Of a stretch of 22,177 nt of DNA, positions 14,632-22,126 are shown piece by piece. Under the pieces are notes generated by a model. It was given only the letters and a program-made list of their open reading frames with translations, made no database searches and was not told where the DNA came from. The stretch is from JADKAV01 sp963818505 (GTDB taxonomy: Bacteria; Actinomycetota; Actinomycetes; S36-B12; UBA10799). The stretch is from the NCBI GenBank assembly GCA_963818505.1, contig CAWFSJ010000004.1:1-22177 (forward strand), written 5' to 3'. A program made the position numbers and the translations under genes. The stretch's first letter is position 1; each line of letters starts with the position of its first letter.

Positions 14632-16418
14632 GACTGCGTACGAAGCGGCCACACCCCGCGACCCGGATCCTGCCACGCATCTCGGTGGTCGTTGTCGTGT
14701 ACGACATGCCCCGACAAGCGATGAACACCCTCTACACATTGTCCAGGCACCACCAGCGCGACGTGGACAACGTGCCCTACGAGGTTGTGGTCGTCGAGAA
14801 CCTGTCAAAGCACAACCTCAAGCGGCGATCGGTCGAGGCCCTCGGCGATGAGTTCCGGTACATCCCCCGCACAGAGACCGGGGTCTCCCCGGTGTGGGCG
14901 CTGCAGGAAGGGATCTCCGCTGCTCGTGGGGACATCATCGGCATCATGATCGACGGTGCCCGCATGGTCACCCCGGGTGTCCTCTGCAACGTCGCGGATG
15001 CCTTCCGGGCGTTCCCCGACGCACTGGTCGCCACCGCCGGATTCCACCTCGGAGACGCTGACCACCAGCATCACGGTGATCGCGCCGAGCGCGAGGAGCG
15101 AGCGCTCCTCGAGTCGATCCCCTGGCGCGAGGACGGGTATCTGCTCTTCAAACACGCGACAGTGGGCGGCGGTAACCCGTACGGATACCTTCACCCGTTG
15201 ATGGAGTCGAACTGCATGTTTGCACGCAGATCCGCCCTGGAGGAGATCGGTGGACCCGACGAGCGATTCGACCAGGTGGGCGGTGGCGTGCTCAACCTCG
15301 ACCTCTTCCGGGAACTGGCCGAACGACCGACCAGCCAACTGGTGCTGCTACCTGGCGAGGCCAACTTCCACCAGTACCACGGTGGGGTCACCACGAGGAG
15401 CGACATCCAGCGGGAGGCACTGCTGGATGAGTTCCGGCAGCGGTACCTCGAGGTCCGGAAGATGGACTTCGAATCCCCCCTCCGGGAGCCCGTGCTGCTC
15501 GGTGAAGTGACGCCGCATGCGCTGGAGTTCCTTCACTACTCGGCAGTACAGGGCCGTGACCGCTTTGCAGGCCGCATGAATCGGATCGTGCCGCTACCGG
15601 CATGGGAAGACGAACCCGTCGTCATCGATCCGGGACTGCTGGCAGATCCGATGGGGCGCAAGAAGCCAGCCAACGAAGAGGGAGCCGCGATGTCGATCTA
15701 CCTGCCGGATTCTGTCCGGCACTTCTACCCACGTCACATAGTTTTCAGTACGTGGATGGACCATATCCAATTCGGCTACGACCTGGTCGCAGCGATCCGA
15801 CCCAAGACCCTGGTGGAACTGGGCACCCAGGCAGGCATGTCGTACTTCACCTTCTGTCAGTCCGTCCAGGAGCACGACCTCGACACTGTCTGCTACGCGG
15901 TCGACACCTGGGAGGGCGAGCAGCACACCGGTGCCTACGACGAAAGCGTGTGGGAGTCGGTGGCGCAGGTGAACCGGCTCTCCTACCCGGGCTTCTCATA
16001 TTTGATGCGGATGTACTTCCACGAGGCCCTCTCGCACTTCGACGACGAGAGCATCGACCTGCTGCACATCGACGGCCTCCATACCTACGACGCCGTTCGC
16101 GAGGACTTCGAGAACTGGCAGCCGAAGGTGGCACCCGGCGGCATCGTTCTGTTTCACGACATCGAAGCCCGCATGAAGGACTTCGGCGTGTGGCGGTTCT
16201 GGGACGAACTGCGCACCGAGCATCCCGGAGAGACGTTCGGCTTCCGCCACGGATTCGGTTTGGGGGTGTGGCGCAAACCCGGCGGCGAGCCCTCCGACGA
16301 GCCACTGATGCAGTACATGTTCAACAGCACACCGGGCGAACAGGAGGATCTGCGACGGTTCTACGTCCTCGCAGCCATGTTCCACGACTACCGCCGCAAG
16401 GCCACTGGCGGCCCGTAG
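14628..16418 (+). CDS. GT2-like glycosyltransferase (paralogue 3) fused to a SAM methyltransferase
   Basis: A 596-residue fusion. Residues about 17-335 are the third GT2-like paralogue (VVVVYDMPRQAMNTL, IDGARMVTP with D109, GGPDERFDQVGGGVLNLDLFRE, FHQYHGGVTT from residue 247). After a linker, residues about 355-585 form a class I SAM methyltransferase of the Methyltransf_24 kind: LVELGTQAGMSYF is motif I, and LLHIDGLHTYDAVREDF plus GGIVLFHDIE are characteristic of the family. The fusion suggests addition of a sugar and methylation of it or the chain end by one protein. An in-frame ATG at 15690, with AGAGGGAG 5 bases before it, could also make a free 242-residue methyltransferase. Start GTG 14628 overlaps paralogue 2 as GTGA. 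Confidence 0.85.
   Translation: MRLRTKRPHPATRILPRISVVVVVYDMPRQAMNTLYTLSRHHQRDVDNVPYEVVVVENLSKHNLKRRSVEALGDEFRYIPRTETGVSPVWALQEGISAARGDIIGIMIDGARMVTPGVLCNVADAFRAFPDALVATAGFHLGDADHQHHGDRAEREERALLESIPWREDGYLLFKHATVGGGNPYGYLHPLMESNCMFARRSALEEIGGPDERFDQVGGGVLNLDLFRELAERPTSQLVLLPGEANFHQYHGGVTTRSDIQREALLDEFRQRYLEVRKMDFESPLREPVLLGEVTPHALEFLHYSAVQGRDRFAGRMNRIVPLPAWEDEPVVIDPGLLADPMGRKKPANEEGAAMSIYLPDSVRHFYPRHIVFSTWMDHIQFGYDLVAAIRPKTLVELGTQAGMSYFTFCQSVQEHDLDTVCYAVDTWEGEQHTGAYDESVWESVAQVNRLSYPGFSYLMRMYFHEALSHFDDESIDLLHIDGLHTYDAVREDFENWQPKVAPGGIVLFHDIEARMKDFGVWRFWDELRTEHPGETFGFRHGFGLGVWRKPGGEPSDEPLMQYMFNSTPGEQEDLRRFYVLAAMFHDYRRKATGGP
15677..15692 (+). promoter_or_regulatory. Possible internal ribosome binding site and start for the methyltransferase domain
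   Basis: AGAGGGAG (15677-15684) followed by 5 bases and an in-frame ATG (15690-15692) sits at the linker between the two domains, at codon 355 of the fusion. This is a stronger Shine-Dalgarno sequence than most starts in this operon have, and translation from it would give the methyltransferase domain alone. Confidence 0.4.
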
Positions 16419-16454
16419 TCCCCTACCAGCCCCAGACCACCACCGGGAGGACCC

Positions 16455-17370
16455 ATGGGCGTCGTAATCACCGGCATGCATCGCTCGGGCACGAGCATGC
16501 TCGGCCAGTGGGCCGCGCGCACGGGGCTCGTGATGGGCGATGGTCCGTTGTTCACCACGGATACCGCCAATCCACGGGGACTGTTCGAACGGCAGGACGT
16601 GGTCGACTTCAATGATCGCTGGCTGGCGGATCTTGGCGGCTCCTGGTGGGCGCCGCCCTTCGTGACCGAGCAGATGTGGCGATCCCTGGACCCACATCGG
16701 CTGGAGACCGCCCGCGACGAGATCGACCTGTTCCACGGCGCGAACACCAACTGGTTCGTCAAGGATCCACGCCTGAGCGTGCTACTCCCGCTCTGGGACA
16801 GGTTGTGTCTTCAGCAGTTGCCGGTCGTGGTGGGCGTGCGGCAGCCGCGGGCCGTGGCCATGTCGCTACATGTCCGCAACGGGACCACGCTGCGAAGGGG
16901 CCTCGCGCTGTGGGTCGCGTACAACCGCGCGCTGTTCAAACAGGCCCAGGAACGCCACGTGCTGGTTCTGGAACTGGAACGGACGTTCGCCGAGCCGGCC
17001 GACGCAGCAGAGGCCCTTCTCGGGTTTCTGGCTCGAGGCCGGGCTGAAGATCACAGGTGACGGCGGGGAGATCGCTGCCGGCGTGGAACCGCGCCTGCTG
17101 CGTCAGCACTCCGAGCGGTTGCAGGGATCTGCGGAACGGTTGGCCGAGGATCTCGATGAGATGTACTCGGCCCTCTGCGACGCGCATGCAGTGCCCCAGC
17201 GGCATCTGGAGAATCCCGTCCACGTCCCGGACTGGGCCGCCGAGGCGCTCGCGGAACTGACCCAGGAGTGGACCATGCGGGTGCGTCTGAACCAGCTCGA
17301 GGTGCAGACACACCGGAACGCCCTGCCTCACCGGTCGGTGCGTTCGCTGTGGCGAAGACTTCGCGATTGA
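16455..17370 (+). pseudogene. Sulfotransferase family protein, one +1 frameshift
   Basis: This looks like a PAPS-dependent sulfotransferase. The N-terminus GVVITGMHRSGTSML (residues 2-16) is the 5'-phosphosulfate P-loop, FERQDVVDFNDRWL and FVKDPRL follow, and VVVGVRQPRAVAMSLHVRNG is the 3'-phosphate binding region. The frame breaks at about 17029-17034: conserved-looking sequence continues one frame later (EAGLKITGDGG onward) to TGA 17368-17370, giving about 304 residues after removing one base. Without correction the protein would stop at 17060. The C-terminal 90 residues form a helical tail I do not recognise. ATG 16455 has GGGAGGA upstream, 36 bases after the fusion gene, so it is the last member of the operon from 12079. 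It implies a sulfated glycan or lipid. Confidence 0.83.
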
Positions 17371-17453
17371 GGTGTCTGAACACGCTCACAGGCGCAGCCG
17401 ACCTACCGGGTGGGGACCCGACCGCCGCAGCAATCGGGATGGTGGTCAGTCGG

Positions 17454-17459
17454 TACCCT
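17454..17459 (+). promoter_or_regulatory. -10 box of the gtrA-like gene (leaderless type)
   Basis: TACCCT matches TANNNT and is followed by 6 bases and GTG at 17466. This supports 17466 as the true start of the gtrA-like gene, even though a frameshift separates it from the recognisable domain. Confidence 0.5.
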
Positions 17460-17465
17460 TGTCCG

Positions 17466-17877
17466 GTGACGGCGACTCAGACCTCTGTCGGGGACACACC
17501 GCAAGGAGGTCGGTGGGTTCATCGTCGTCGGTGTCCTCGCGGTGGTCATCGACTTCGCCTTGTTCAACGTGCTCATGCTGGCCGGCTGGCCGGTGTGGGC
17601 GGCCAATGCCGTGGCACTGTTCGTATCCATGACATTCGCTTTCGTCGGCAACTACAAGTGGACTTTCGCCCACCGCGAGATCAAGTCCCTCTGGCACGCC
17701 TACGGCGCCTTTGCAGGGATCAACCTGCTGGCGGTGGCCTTCATCGAGGTCGTCGTGGTGGTGGCCGAGATCGCCTGGGCACTCGACCCGCTCTGGTTGA
17801 ACGTCGTCAAGGCCGTTGCCACCGCCGTGGCGACCGTCGGTCGGTTCTTCGCGTACAGGAGATGGGTCTTCTTCTGA
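17466..17877 (+). CDS. GtrA family membrane protein, probable +1 frameshift near the N-terminus
   Basis: GtrA proteins are small four-helix membrane proteins thought to flip polyprenyl-phosphate sugars or assist glycosylation at the membrane. The segment FIVVGVLAVVIDFALFNVL, MTFAFVGNYKWTF (family hallmark FxxNYKWTF) and RFFAYRRWVFF at the C-terminus are clear. In that frame the only ordinary start, GTG 17542, would remove most of the first membrane helix, and a stop lies at 17467-17469. A GTG at 17466 in the adjacent frame, supported by a leaderless -10 box, opens with VTATQTSVGDT; one surplus base between about 17495 and 17515 would join the two and give 136 residues, normal for GtrA. It may work with the GT87 or GT-C-like proteins downstream. 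Confidence 0.82.
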
Positions 17878-17907
17878 TGTGCCCAGAGGGGACTTTCGCA
17901 GCATTCG

Positions 17908-17960
17908 GGGCTCCCGGGACCAGAACCGCTGCCGGAGCCCGGGCGGCCGGAAACGGCCGC
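17908..17960 (+). terminator. Tandem GC hairpins after the gtrA-like gene
   Basis: GGGCTCC (17908-17914) pairs with GGAGCCC (17934-17940), and just after it GCGGCCG (17943-17949) pairs perfectly with CGGCCGC (17954-17960) around a GAAA tetraloop of the stable GNRA type. No T-run follows. They lie between the gtrA stop (17877) and the -10 box at 17982, so a termination role is likely; a regulatory RNA structure is possible. Confidence 0.5.
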
Positions 17961-17981
17961 GGAGTGCCGGGCGAGGACCGT

Positions 17982-18021
17982 TAGGATGCCGTAAGTGCAG
18001 CCGAAGGGCGTTGAGCTGTGA
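17982..18021 (+). promoter_or_regulatory. -10 box and possible 8-codon leaderless leader ORF before the acyltransferase
   Basis: TAGGAT (17982-17987) fits TANNNT and is followed after 7 bases by a GTG (17995). From there an 8-codon frame runs to TGA (18019-18021), whose first bases overlap the GTG start of the acyltransferase gene as GTGA. Translation of the mini-frame could deliver ribosomes to the main start. Alternatively the same segment is only a short leader with AAGGG (18003-18007) as ribosome site. Confidence 0.4.
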
Positions 18022-19180
18022 GGAGTGCCAACCGACGGTACCTTCCTCGCTTGGACATGCTGCGCGCCCTGGCGGCCTGGTGGGTCGTGATGCATCACTG
18101 CTTCACCATGATTCCCAAGTCCATGCTGGCCGAGACCTCGTGGGCTGACAGCCTCAACCCGCTGCCGGTGGTCTTCACCGCGCCTTGGATCCCCCTGACT
18201 TTGTTCATGGTGATCAGTGGCTATTCGATCGGCACGGGCCTGGCTGGTCATACGATTCACTGGCCCGGATACCTGGCCGCACGTGTGTTGCGCGTGGCGC
18301 CTCTCTATTGGTTCCTGCTGCTCCTCGGCATCGTCACCGGCGCCCGCACGATCGCGCAGATCCTCGGGGTCGAGCAGGACACGACGCGGTCACTCGTGCA
18401 GGCGATCCTCATGCTTCCCACGTCCACGTCGTACACCCCGTTTCCCTGGCTGGCGACCGCCTGGTCGGTCCGCATCGAAGTCGTTCTCTACCTGTTCGTC
18501 CCCGCCATGGTGTGGGCGTTGCACAAGATGCAACCAGCAGCAGCGGCGGCTGTCATCGTGAGTTCCTGCCTGGCCGTGATCGGTCTCGGTCTGCTTCTGG
18601 GAGCGGATGCCTACACGGTCCTGTACGCGAACGTCCCCGGCCGCCTGCTCGAGTTCGCCTGCGGCCTCTTGCTCGCATTTCTGCATGGTCGTGATGTGCC
18701 GCGACAGCACCGCAGTCCGCTGTGGCCTCGCGGGCGTCGGCGTGATGATTGCGATGGCCTACATCTCCAACCATGCGGGCGGTCATCTCGGGCTACCGGG
18801 GAACCTTCGCGGGTGCCTCTATGTGGGCGGGCTCATCTCCGCGACGCTCCTGCTCCTCTGGGCCAACTCGGACCATGACCATGGGACCGGACATGTGGGT
18901 CGGGCCCTTGTCCGACTCGGGCAGTGGAGCTACTCGACGTACCTTTGGCATTTCACCGTCATGACATTCGTGGCAATCCCGATATCAGCGCGGCTGACCG
19001 CTGCGTGGGGTCTGTCCGTCTGGCCACACCTGCTGATCGGGCTCGGCATCACCGCGGCGATCACAGCCCCGCTCAGCTACGTCTCACTACCGATGGATCG
19101 AGGTACCTTTCCTGCGCCTGCGTCCAAGGTATGTCGTTGCCACAACGCAGACATCTGCGGCATCTCAGGTGCAGAGGTAG
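18018..19180 (+). pseudogene. Acyltransferase family 3 (OafA/YrhL-like) membrane protein, two +1 frameshifts
   Basis: This multi-pass membrane enzyme family transfers acetyl or other acyl groups to surface glycans. Signature elements are LDMLRALAAWWVVMHH near the N-terminus with the essential His, FMVISGYSIG, ARVLRVAPLYWF, and WSVRIEVVLYLF. The frame then shifts by one base somewhere in 18690-18735, after which GVGVMIAMAYISN, SYSTYLWHFTVM and further membrane spans continue. A second shift at about 19075-19084 restores HYRWIEVPFLRLRPRY, the usual C-terminal end, stopping at TAG 19178-19180. The corrected protein is about 386 residues, normal for the family. Start GTG 18018 is coupled to a short upstream frame. 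The 3' end overlaps the convergent membrane-protein gene by 16 bases. Confidence 0.85.
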
Positions 19181-20766
19181 AAAACGGCGTTCGGGCTGCC
19201 GGGGCTGATTTCCACCCTCAGCGGCATCCCGGTCGACGGGTCGCCCCCCACAACCAGGATCGTGTCGCCGACGCCATCCGCTCGGAAATCCGTCTGCCAT
19301 GCCCCGGTTCCTGCAAGCCGGACGTTGATCCACGACTGATCAGGGGATGCAGCACCGCCACGGAATCCGACCCGAGTGCCCGCTGGCAGCGACCGCACTA
19401 CGGGGCCTACATGCGCCGTGCACTCGGATGGTGGATCTTGTCCCAGTTGAGCCAACCTGAGCCTGACCAGGGCGCCCTGTTCCGCCTCCGGTGGCACCGG
19501 AACAGCATCCAGACGCAGCCGTCCGCCGGCTCGGGCAGCCTCCAGGTACCCCCAGGTGGTGTCGCCAACCCCGAAGAAGCCCGTAGACCACCACGGTCTC
19601 ACCCAAGCAGGGGTGGACTCGGCGGCCGGGGACCTGAGCATCGCGGCCACGAGTTCCCGTTCGTAGTTGAGCAGGCCCCGGCTCACAGCGGTCTCTTCGC
19701 GCAATCCATGCACGTTCCCGATCACGCCGAAAGCCAAGGGCAGTGCGATCAGCGCACCCCATCCGGCATGGCGTCCGATGACCCCCTCCCACGCCACCGC
19801 AACCAGCGGCAGGACCATCGCTGCGACCAGGTAGCGGAAGCGCGACTGTGTCACTGCGAGCGGATCGAATCCGCGTCCCAGATAGGTCAGCACCAGCAGC
19901 ACCACCGAGGAGCCTGCGAGAACGCCGGGCTCCAGCAGTCTGACCCGGAGACGGCGACTGCGTGGTGTGAGAAGTCCAGCGAGCACTGCTGCCGCGAGCA
20001 GCACGCCGAGAACCCATCCACCCGCGAGCGCCTCGAACACGCCGGCCACCCCCCGCACGATCCACGTGAGCAGGCCTCGAAGCGACGCCGTCCAGCCCTC
20101 CGGGTGCGCGGCGGTCGGTGAGTCCCAGAGCCACCAGCCCGCGTAGACCAGACCGACCGGGACGGTCAGGAGAGCCGCATGCCGCAGATCGTGCCGGCGC
20201 CAGGAGATCACGCCGGCCGCCAGCACCATCGGCAGTGCCACCCCCGATGTGGCGACTGCCAACAACCCCAGCACGATCGCACCGACCATCGCCCGTGGCG
20301 TCAGATGCGGCCGCATCGCGATCAGAACCATTCCCAGCCCGAGGGTCATGCCAAGTGGCATCTGGAACTGCGAAAGAACCAGTCCACCTCCGTTGAACAG
20401 CGTGAGGCATCCGGCCGTCATGGTCGCGATCCAAGGGCCGATGCCGGTAGTCCGCATGAAGACCCGCAGGAGTACCACGAGCGCAAGATGGATCGCCACC
20501 CCGACCACTCGATACGGCCAGTACTCCGTGAACCCGAGGACGTGGAACATGGACTTGTAGATCACCACGGGAACCAGCGAGAAGTGCTGGTTGTGGTCGC
20601 GCAGCAGGGAGGCCGGGTCGCTCCAGCTCCGAGGACCGGTGAGCATCCAGTCGTCGGCGGTGGCCCACAGCCCCCGGCCGATGAGAAGCAGCGCGACCCC
20701 CGAAACGATCAGCCACACGCAGAAGGCGATCAGGGCTGCCCTCGGACCGCGTATCCAGTCAGCCAT
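19165..20766 (-). CDS. Large membrane protein, GT-C glycosyltransferase-like, function unknown
   Basis: A 533-residue integral membrane protein with about nine or ten hydrophobic helices in the first 390 residues and a soluble C-terminal domain of about 140 residues that should lie outside. An acidic DDW pair follows the first helix, then DHNQHFSLVP and FTEYWPYRV, the placement of catalytic acidic residues seen in GT-C enzymes that use polyprenyl-phosphate sugars; this is a structural analogy, not a family match I can name. The C-terminal part (GTRVGFRGGA, WINVRLAGTGAWQTDF, MPLRVEISPG) looks beta-rich and may bind glycan. ATG 20766, with GGGAGGAGGGG upstream, overlaps the GT87 gene by 37 bases, so the pair is cotranscribed. 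Confidence 0.72.
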   Translation of the reverse strand: MADWIRGPRAALIAFCVWLIVSGVALLLIGRGLWATADDWMLTGPRSWSDPASLLRDHNQHFSLVPVVIYKSMFHVLGFTEYWPYRVVGVAIHLALVVLLRVFMRTTGIGPWIATMTAGCLTLFNGGGLVLSQFQMPLGMTLGLGMVLIAMRPHLTPRAMVGAIVLGLLAVATSGVALPMVLAAGVISWRRHDLRHAALLTVPVGLVYAGWWLWDSPTAAHPEGWTASLRGLLTWIVRGVAGVFEALAGGWVLGVLLAAAVLAGLLTPRSRRLRVRLLEPGVLAGSSVVLLVLTYLGRGFDPLAVTQSRFRYLVAAMVLPLVAVAWEGVIGRHAGWGALIALPLAFGVIGNVHGLREETAVSRGLLNYERELVAAMLRSPAAESTPAWVRPWWSTGFFGVGDTTWGYLEAARAGGRLRLDAVPVPPEAEQGALVRLRLAQLGQDPPSECTAHVGPVVRSLPAGTRVGFRGGAASPDQSWINVRLAGTGAWQTDFRADGVGDTILVVGGDPSTGMPLRVEISPGSPNAVFYLCT

Positions 20767-22010
20767 TCCCCTCCTCCCTGCGTCGCAGTCCCGTACCAGG
20801 CACCCACCATCAGAACCAGCACGCCACCCCAGAGGTACGGGTTCAGCACCAGCGCGCCCACGTGTGACGGGAGGTTCCCAGCGTCGTACCAGTGCCGTAC
20901 GAACCACGGCTCGTCGACCATGGATACGACCATCATGGCGACCGGAACAGCGACCAGCGGGAAGCGTCGCAGGGATGAGGCGGAGGCCGCCACCAGCGGC
21001 ACGACCCAGACCCAGTGGTGGGTCCACGACACCGGCGACACCAGCAGGCCCGCCGTCGCCACGTATCCGATCGCCAACGCCCTGTCCGCAACCCGGTCGA
21101 GCCCGCGCAGCGCCAGGTAGAGCAACCCCAGAATCAGCGCGGTCATGCTGATCCACAGGACATCGGCCGTCGTCGTCACCCCCGTCGGGGTTGTCTCCAG
21201 CGGGCCCGGTCCCAGTACCCGCAGGGCGAATCCGCGCAGGGACTGATTGAACACGATGCCCGGGTACGTGCGCCCCGGCAGGTTCTGATCGAGCATGCCG
21301 CCAGCGAAGTAGTCCACGGTGATTCCGGGCATGGTGGCGACGGACAGCACCAGACATCCGGCGCTGGCGATGATCACGTTCGCCAAGGTCCTGCGGTCTC
21401 GCACCCAGATGGGATACAGGAGAAAGACGAGCGGGGTGAGTTTGACCATCGCTGCCACGCCTGTGAGTAGTCCCCGCCACTTCGGCGTCACGACAAGCAG
21501 ATCCACGACCACCATCGCCATCAGAACCACGTTGACCTGCCCCAGCACGATGTTGCTGGCCACCGGCTGCAGCCACTGCGCACCCACGAGGATGGCGGCA
21601 CCGAGAACGGCCTGCCCGGCGGTGATCCCCAGGAACCGTGCATACCCGGTTCGTGGATAGCTTCGCAGCACCGCCCAGATGACGACACCGAGCAGCAACG
21701 TGTTGAGGATCGCCAGCATCTCCACCCCCGGACTGAGGACTGCCAGCGGCAGGAATGCGATCAGCGAGAAGGGCGGATAGGTGTAGGGCAGCTGTCCGAT
21801 GCCGAGGGGTCGACCGTATGGATCCACTCCTTCCAGGAGCAGGCTCACCCCTTGCCGATAGACGTCCAGGTCTGGCATCGGCCATTGGTCTGCAGGGCTC
21901 GGCAGGCGGGTAAGGCCGAGGAGAAATGCGGCCAACACCAACACGAGTGCCGCTGACCACAGGATGGACGCACGACGGCGGTTCCTGCCTGGCGCGATGA
22001 TCGCGTTCAC
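20730..22010 (-). CDS. GT87 family mannosyltransferase-like membrane protein (PimE-like fold)
   Basis: A 426-residue polytopic GT-C enzyme that should use a polyprenyl-phosphate-linked sugar, classically mannose, on the outer side of the membrane. Family marks are MPDLDVYRQGVSLLLEGVDPYG after the first helix (with the catalytic-type aspartate), YTYPPFSLIAFLPLAVL, AAMVKLTPLVFLLYP, FNQSLRGFALR and LLVSPVSWTHHWVWVVPL. The frame is open to 22055, but GTG 22010 is chosen because the predicted transcription start at about 22021 excludes earlier codons. The N-terminal 20 residues are basic, as expected for a cytoplasmic tail. It leads a two-gene unit with the GT-C-like protein. Confidence 0.88.
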   Translation of the reverse strand: MNAIIAPGRNRRRASILWSAALVLVLAAFLLGLTRLPSPADQWPMPDLDVYRQGVSLLLEGVDPYGRPLGIGQLPYTYPPFSLIAFLPLAVLSPGVEMLAILNTLLLGVVIWAVLRSYPRTGYARFLGITAGQAVLGAAILVGAQWLQPVASNIVLGQVNVVLMAMVVVDLLVVTPKWRGLLTGVAAMVKLTPLVFLLYPIWVRDRRTLANVIIASAGCLVLSVATMPGITVDYFAGGMLDQNLPGRTYPGIVFNQSLRGFALRVLGPGPLETTPTGVTTTADVLWISMTALILGLLYLALRGLDRVADRALAIGYVATAGLLVSPVSWTHHWVWVVPLVAASASSLRRFPLVAVPVAMMVVSMVDEPWFVRHWYDAGNLPSHVGALVLNPYLWGGVLVLMVGAWYGTATQGGGEWLTGYAVRGQP

Positions 22011-22033
22011 GGGCCGCTCACGGTCACATGGTA
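22007..22033 (-). promoter_or_regulatory. -10 box and possible 4-codon leaderless leader ORF before the GT87 gene
   Basis: TACCAT (22033 to 22028 on the minus strand) is followed by exactly 6 bases and a GTG (22021-22019). That GTG opens a 4-codon frame ending in TGA at 22009-22007, overlapping the GT87 start GTG as GTGA. The arrangement matches the one at 17982-18021. A simple 11-base leader without coding role is the alternative. Confidence 0.4.
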
Positions 22034-22126
22034 GGGAGGGGCGGCGTCCGAACACCGACAGGTACGGATCGGGCCTCGAGTGTCCGGCGGTCCTCGTGTG
22101 AAGTGCGGACAGCGTGGAGTCGTGGT

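Noticed and set aside
19165..21960. Continuous minus-strand open frame of 931 codons spanning two genes
   Set aside because: Only the part from 20766 downstream has membrane-protein character; the upstream part is Arg/Pro/Gly-rich and overlaps the clear GT87 gene in another frame, as expected by chance in GC-rich DNA.
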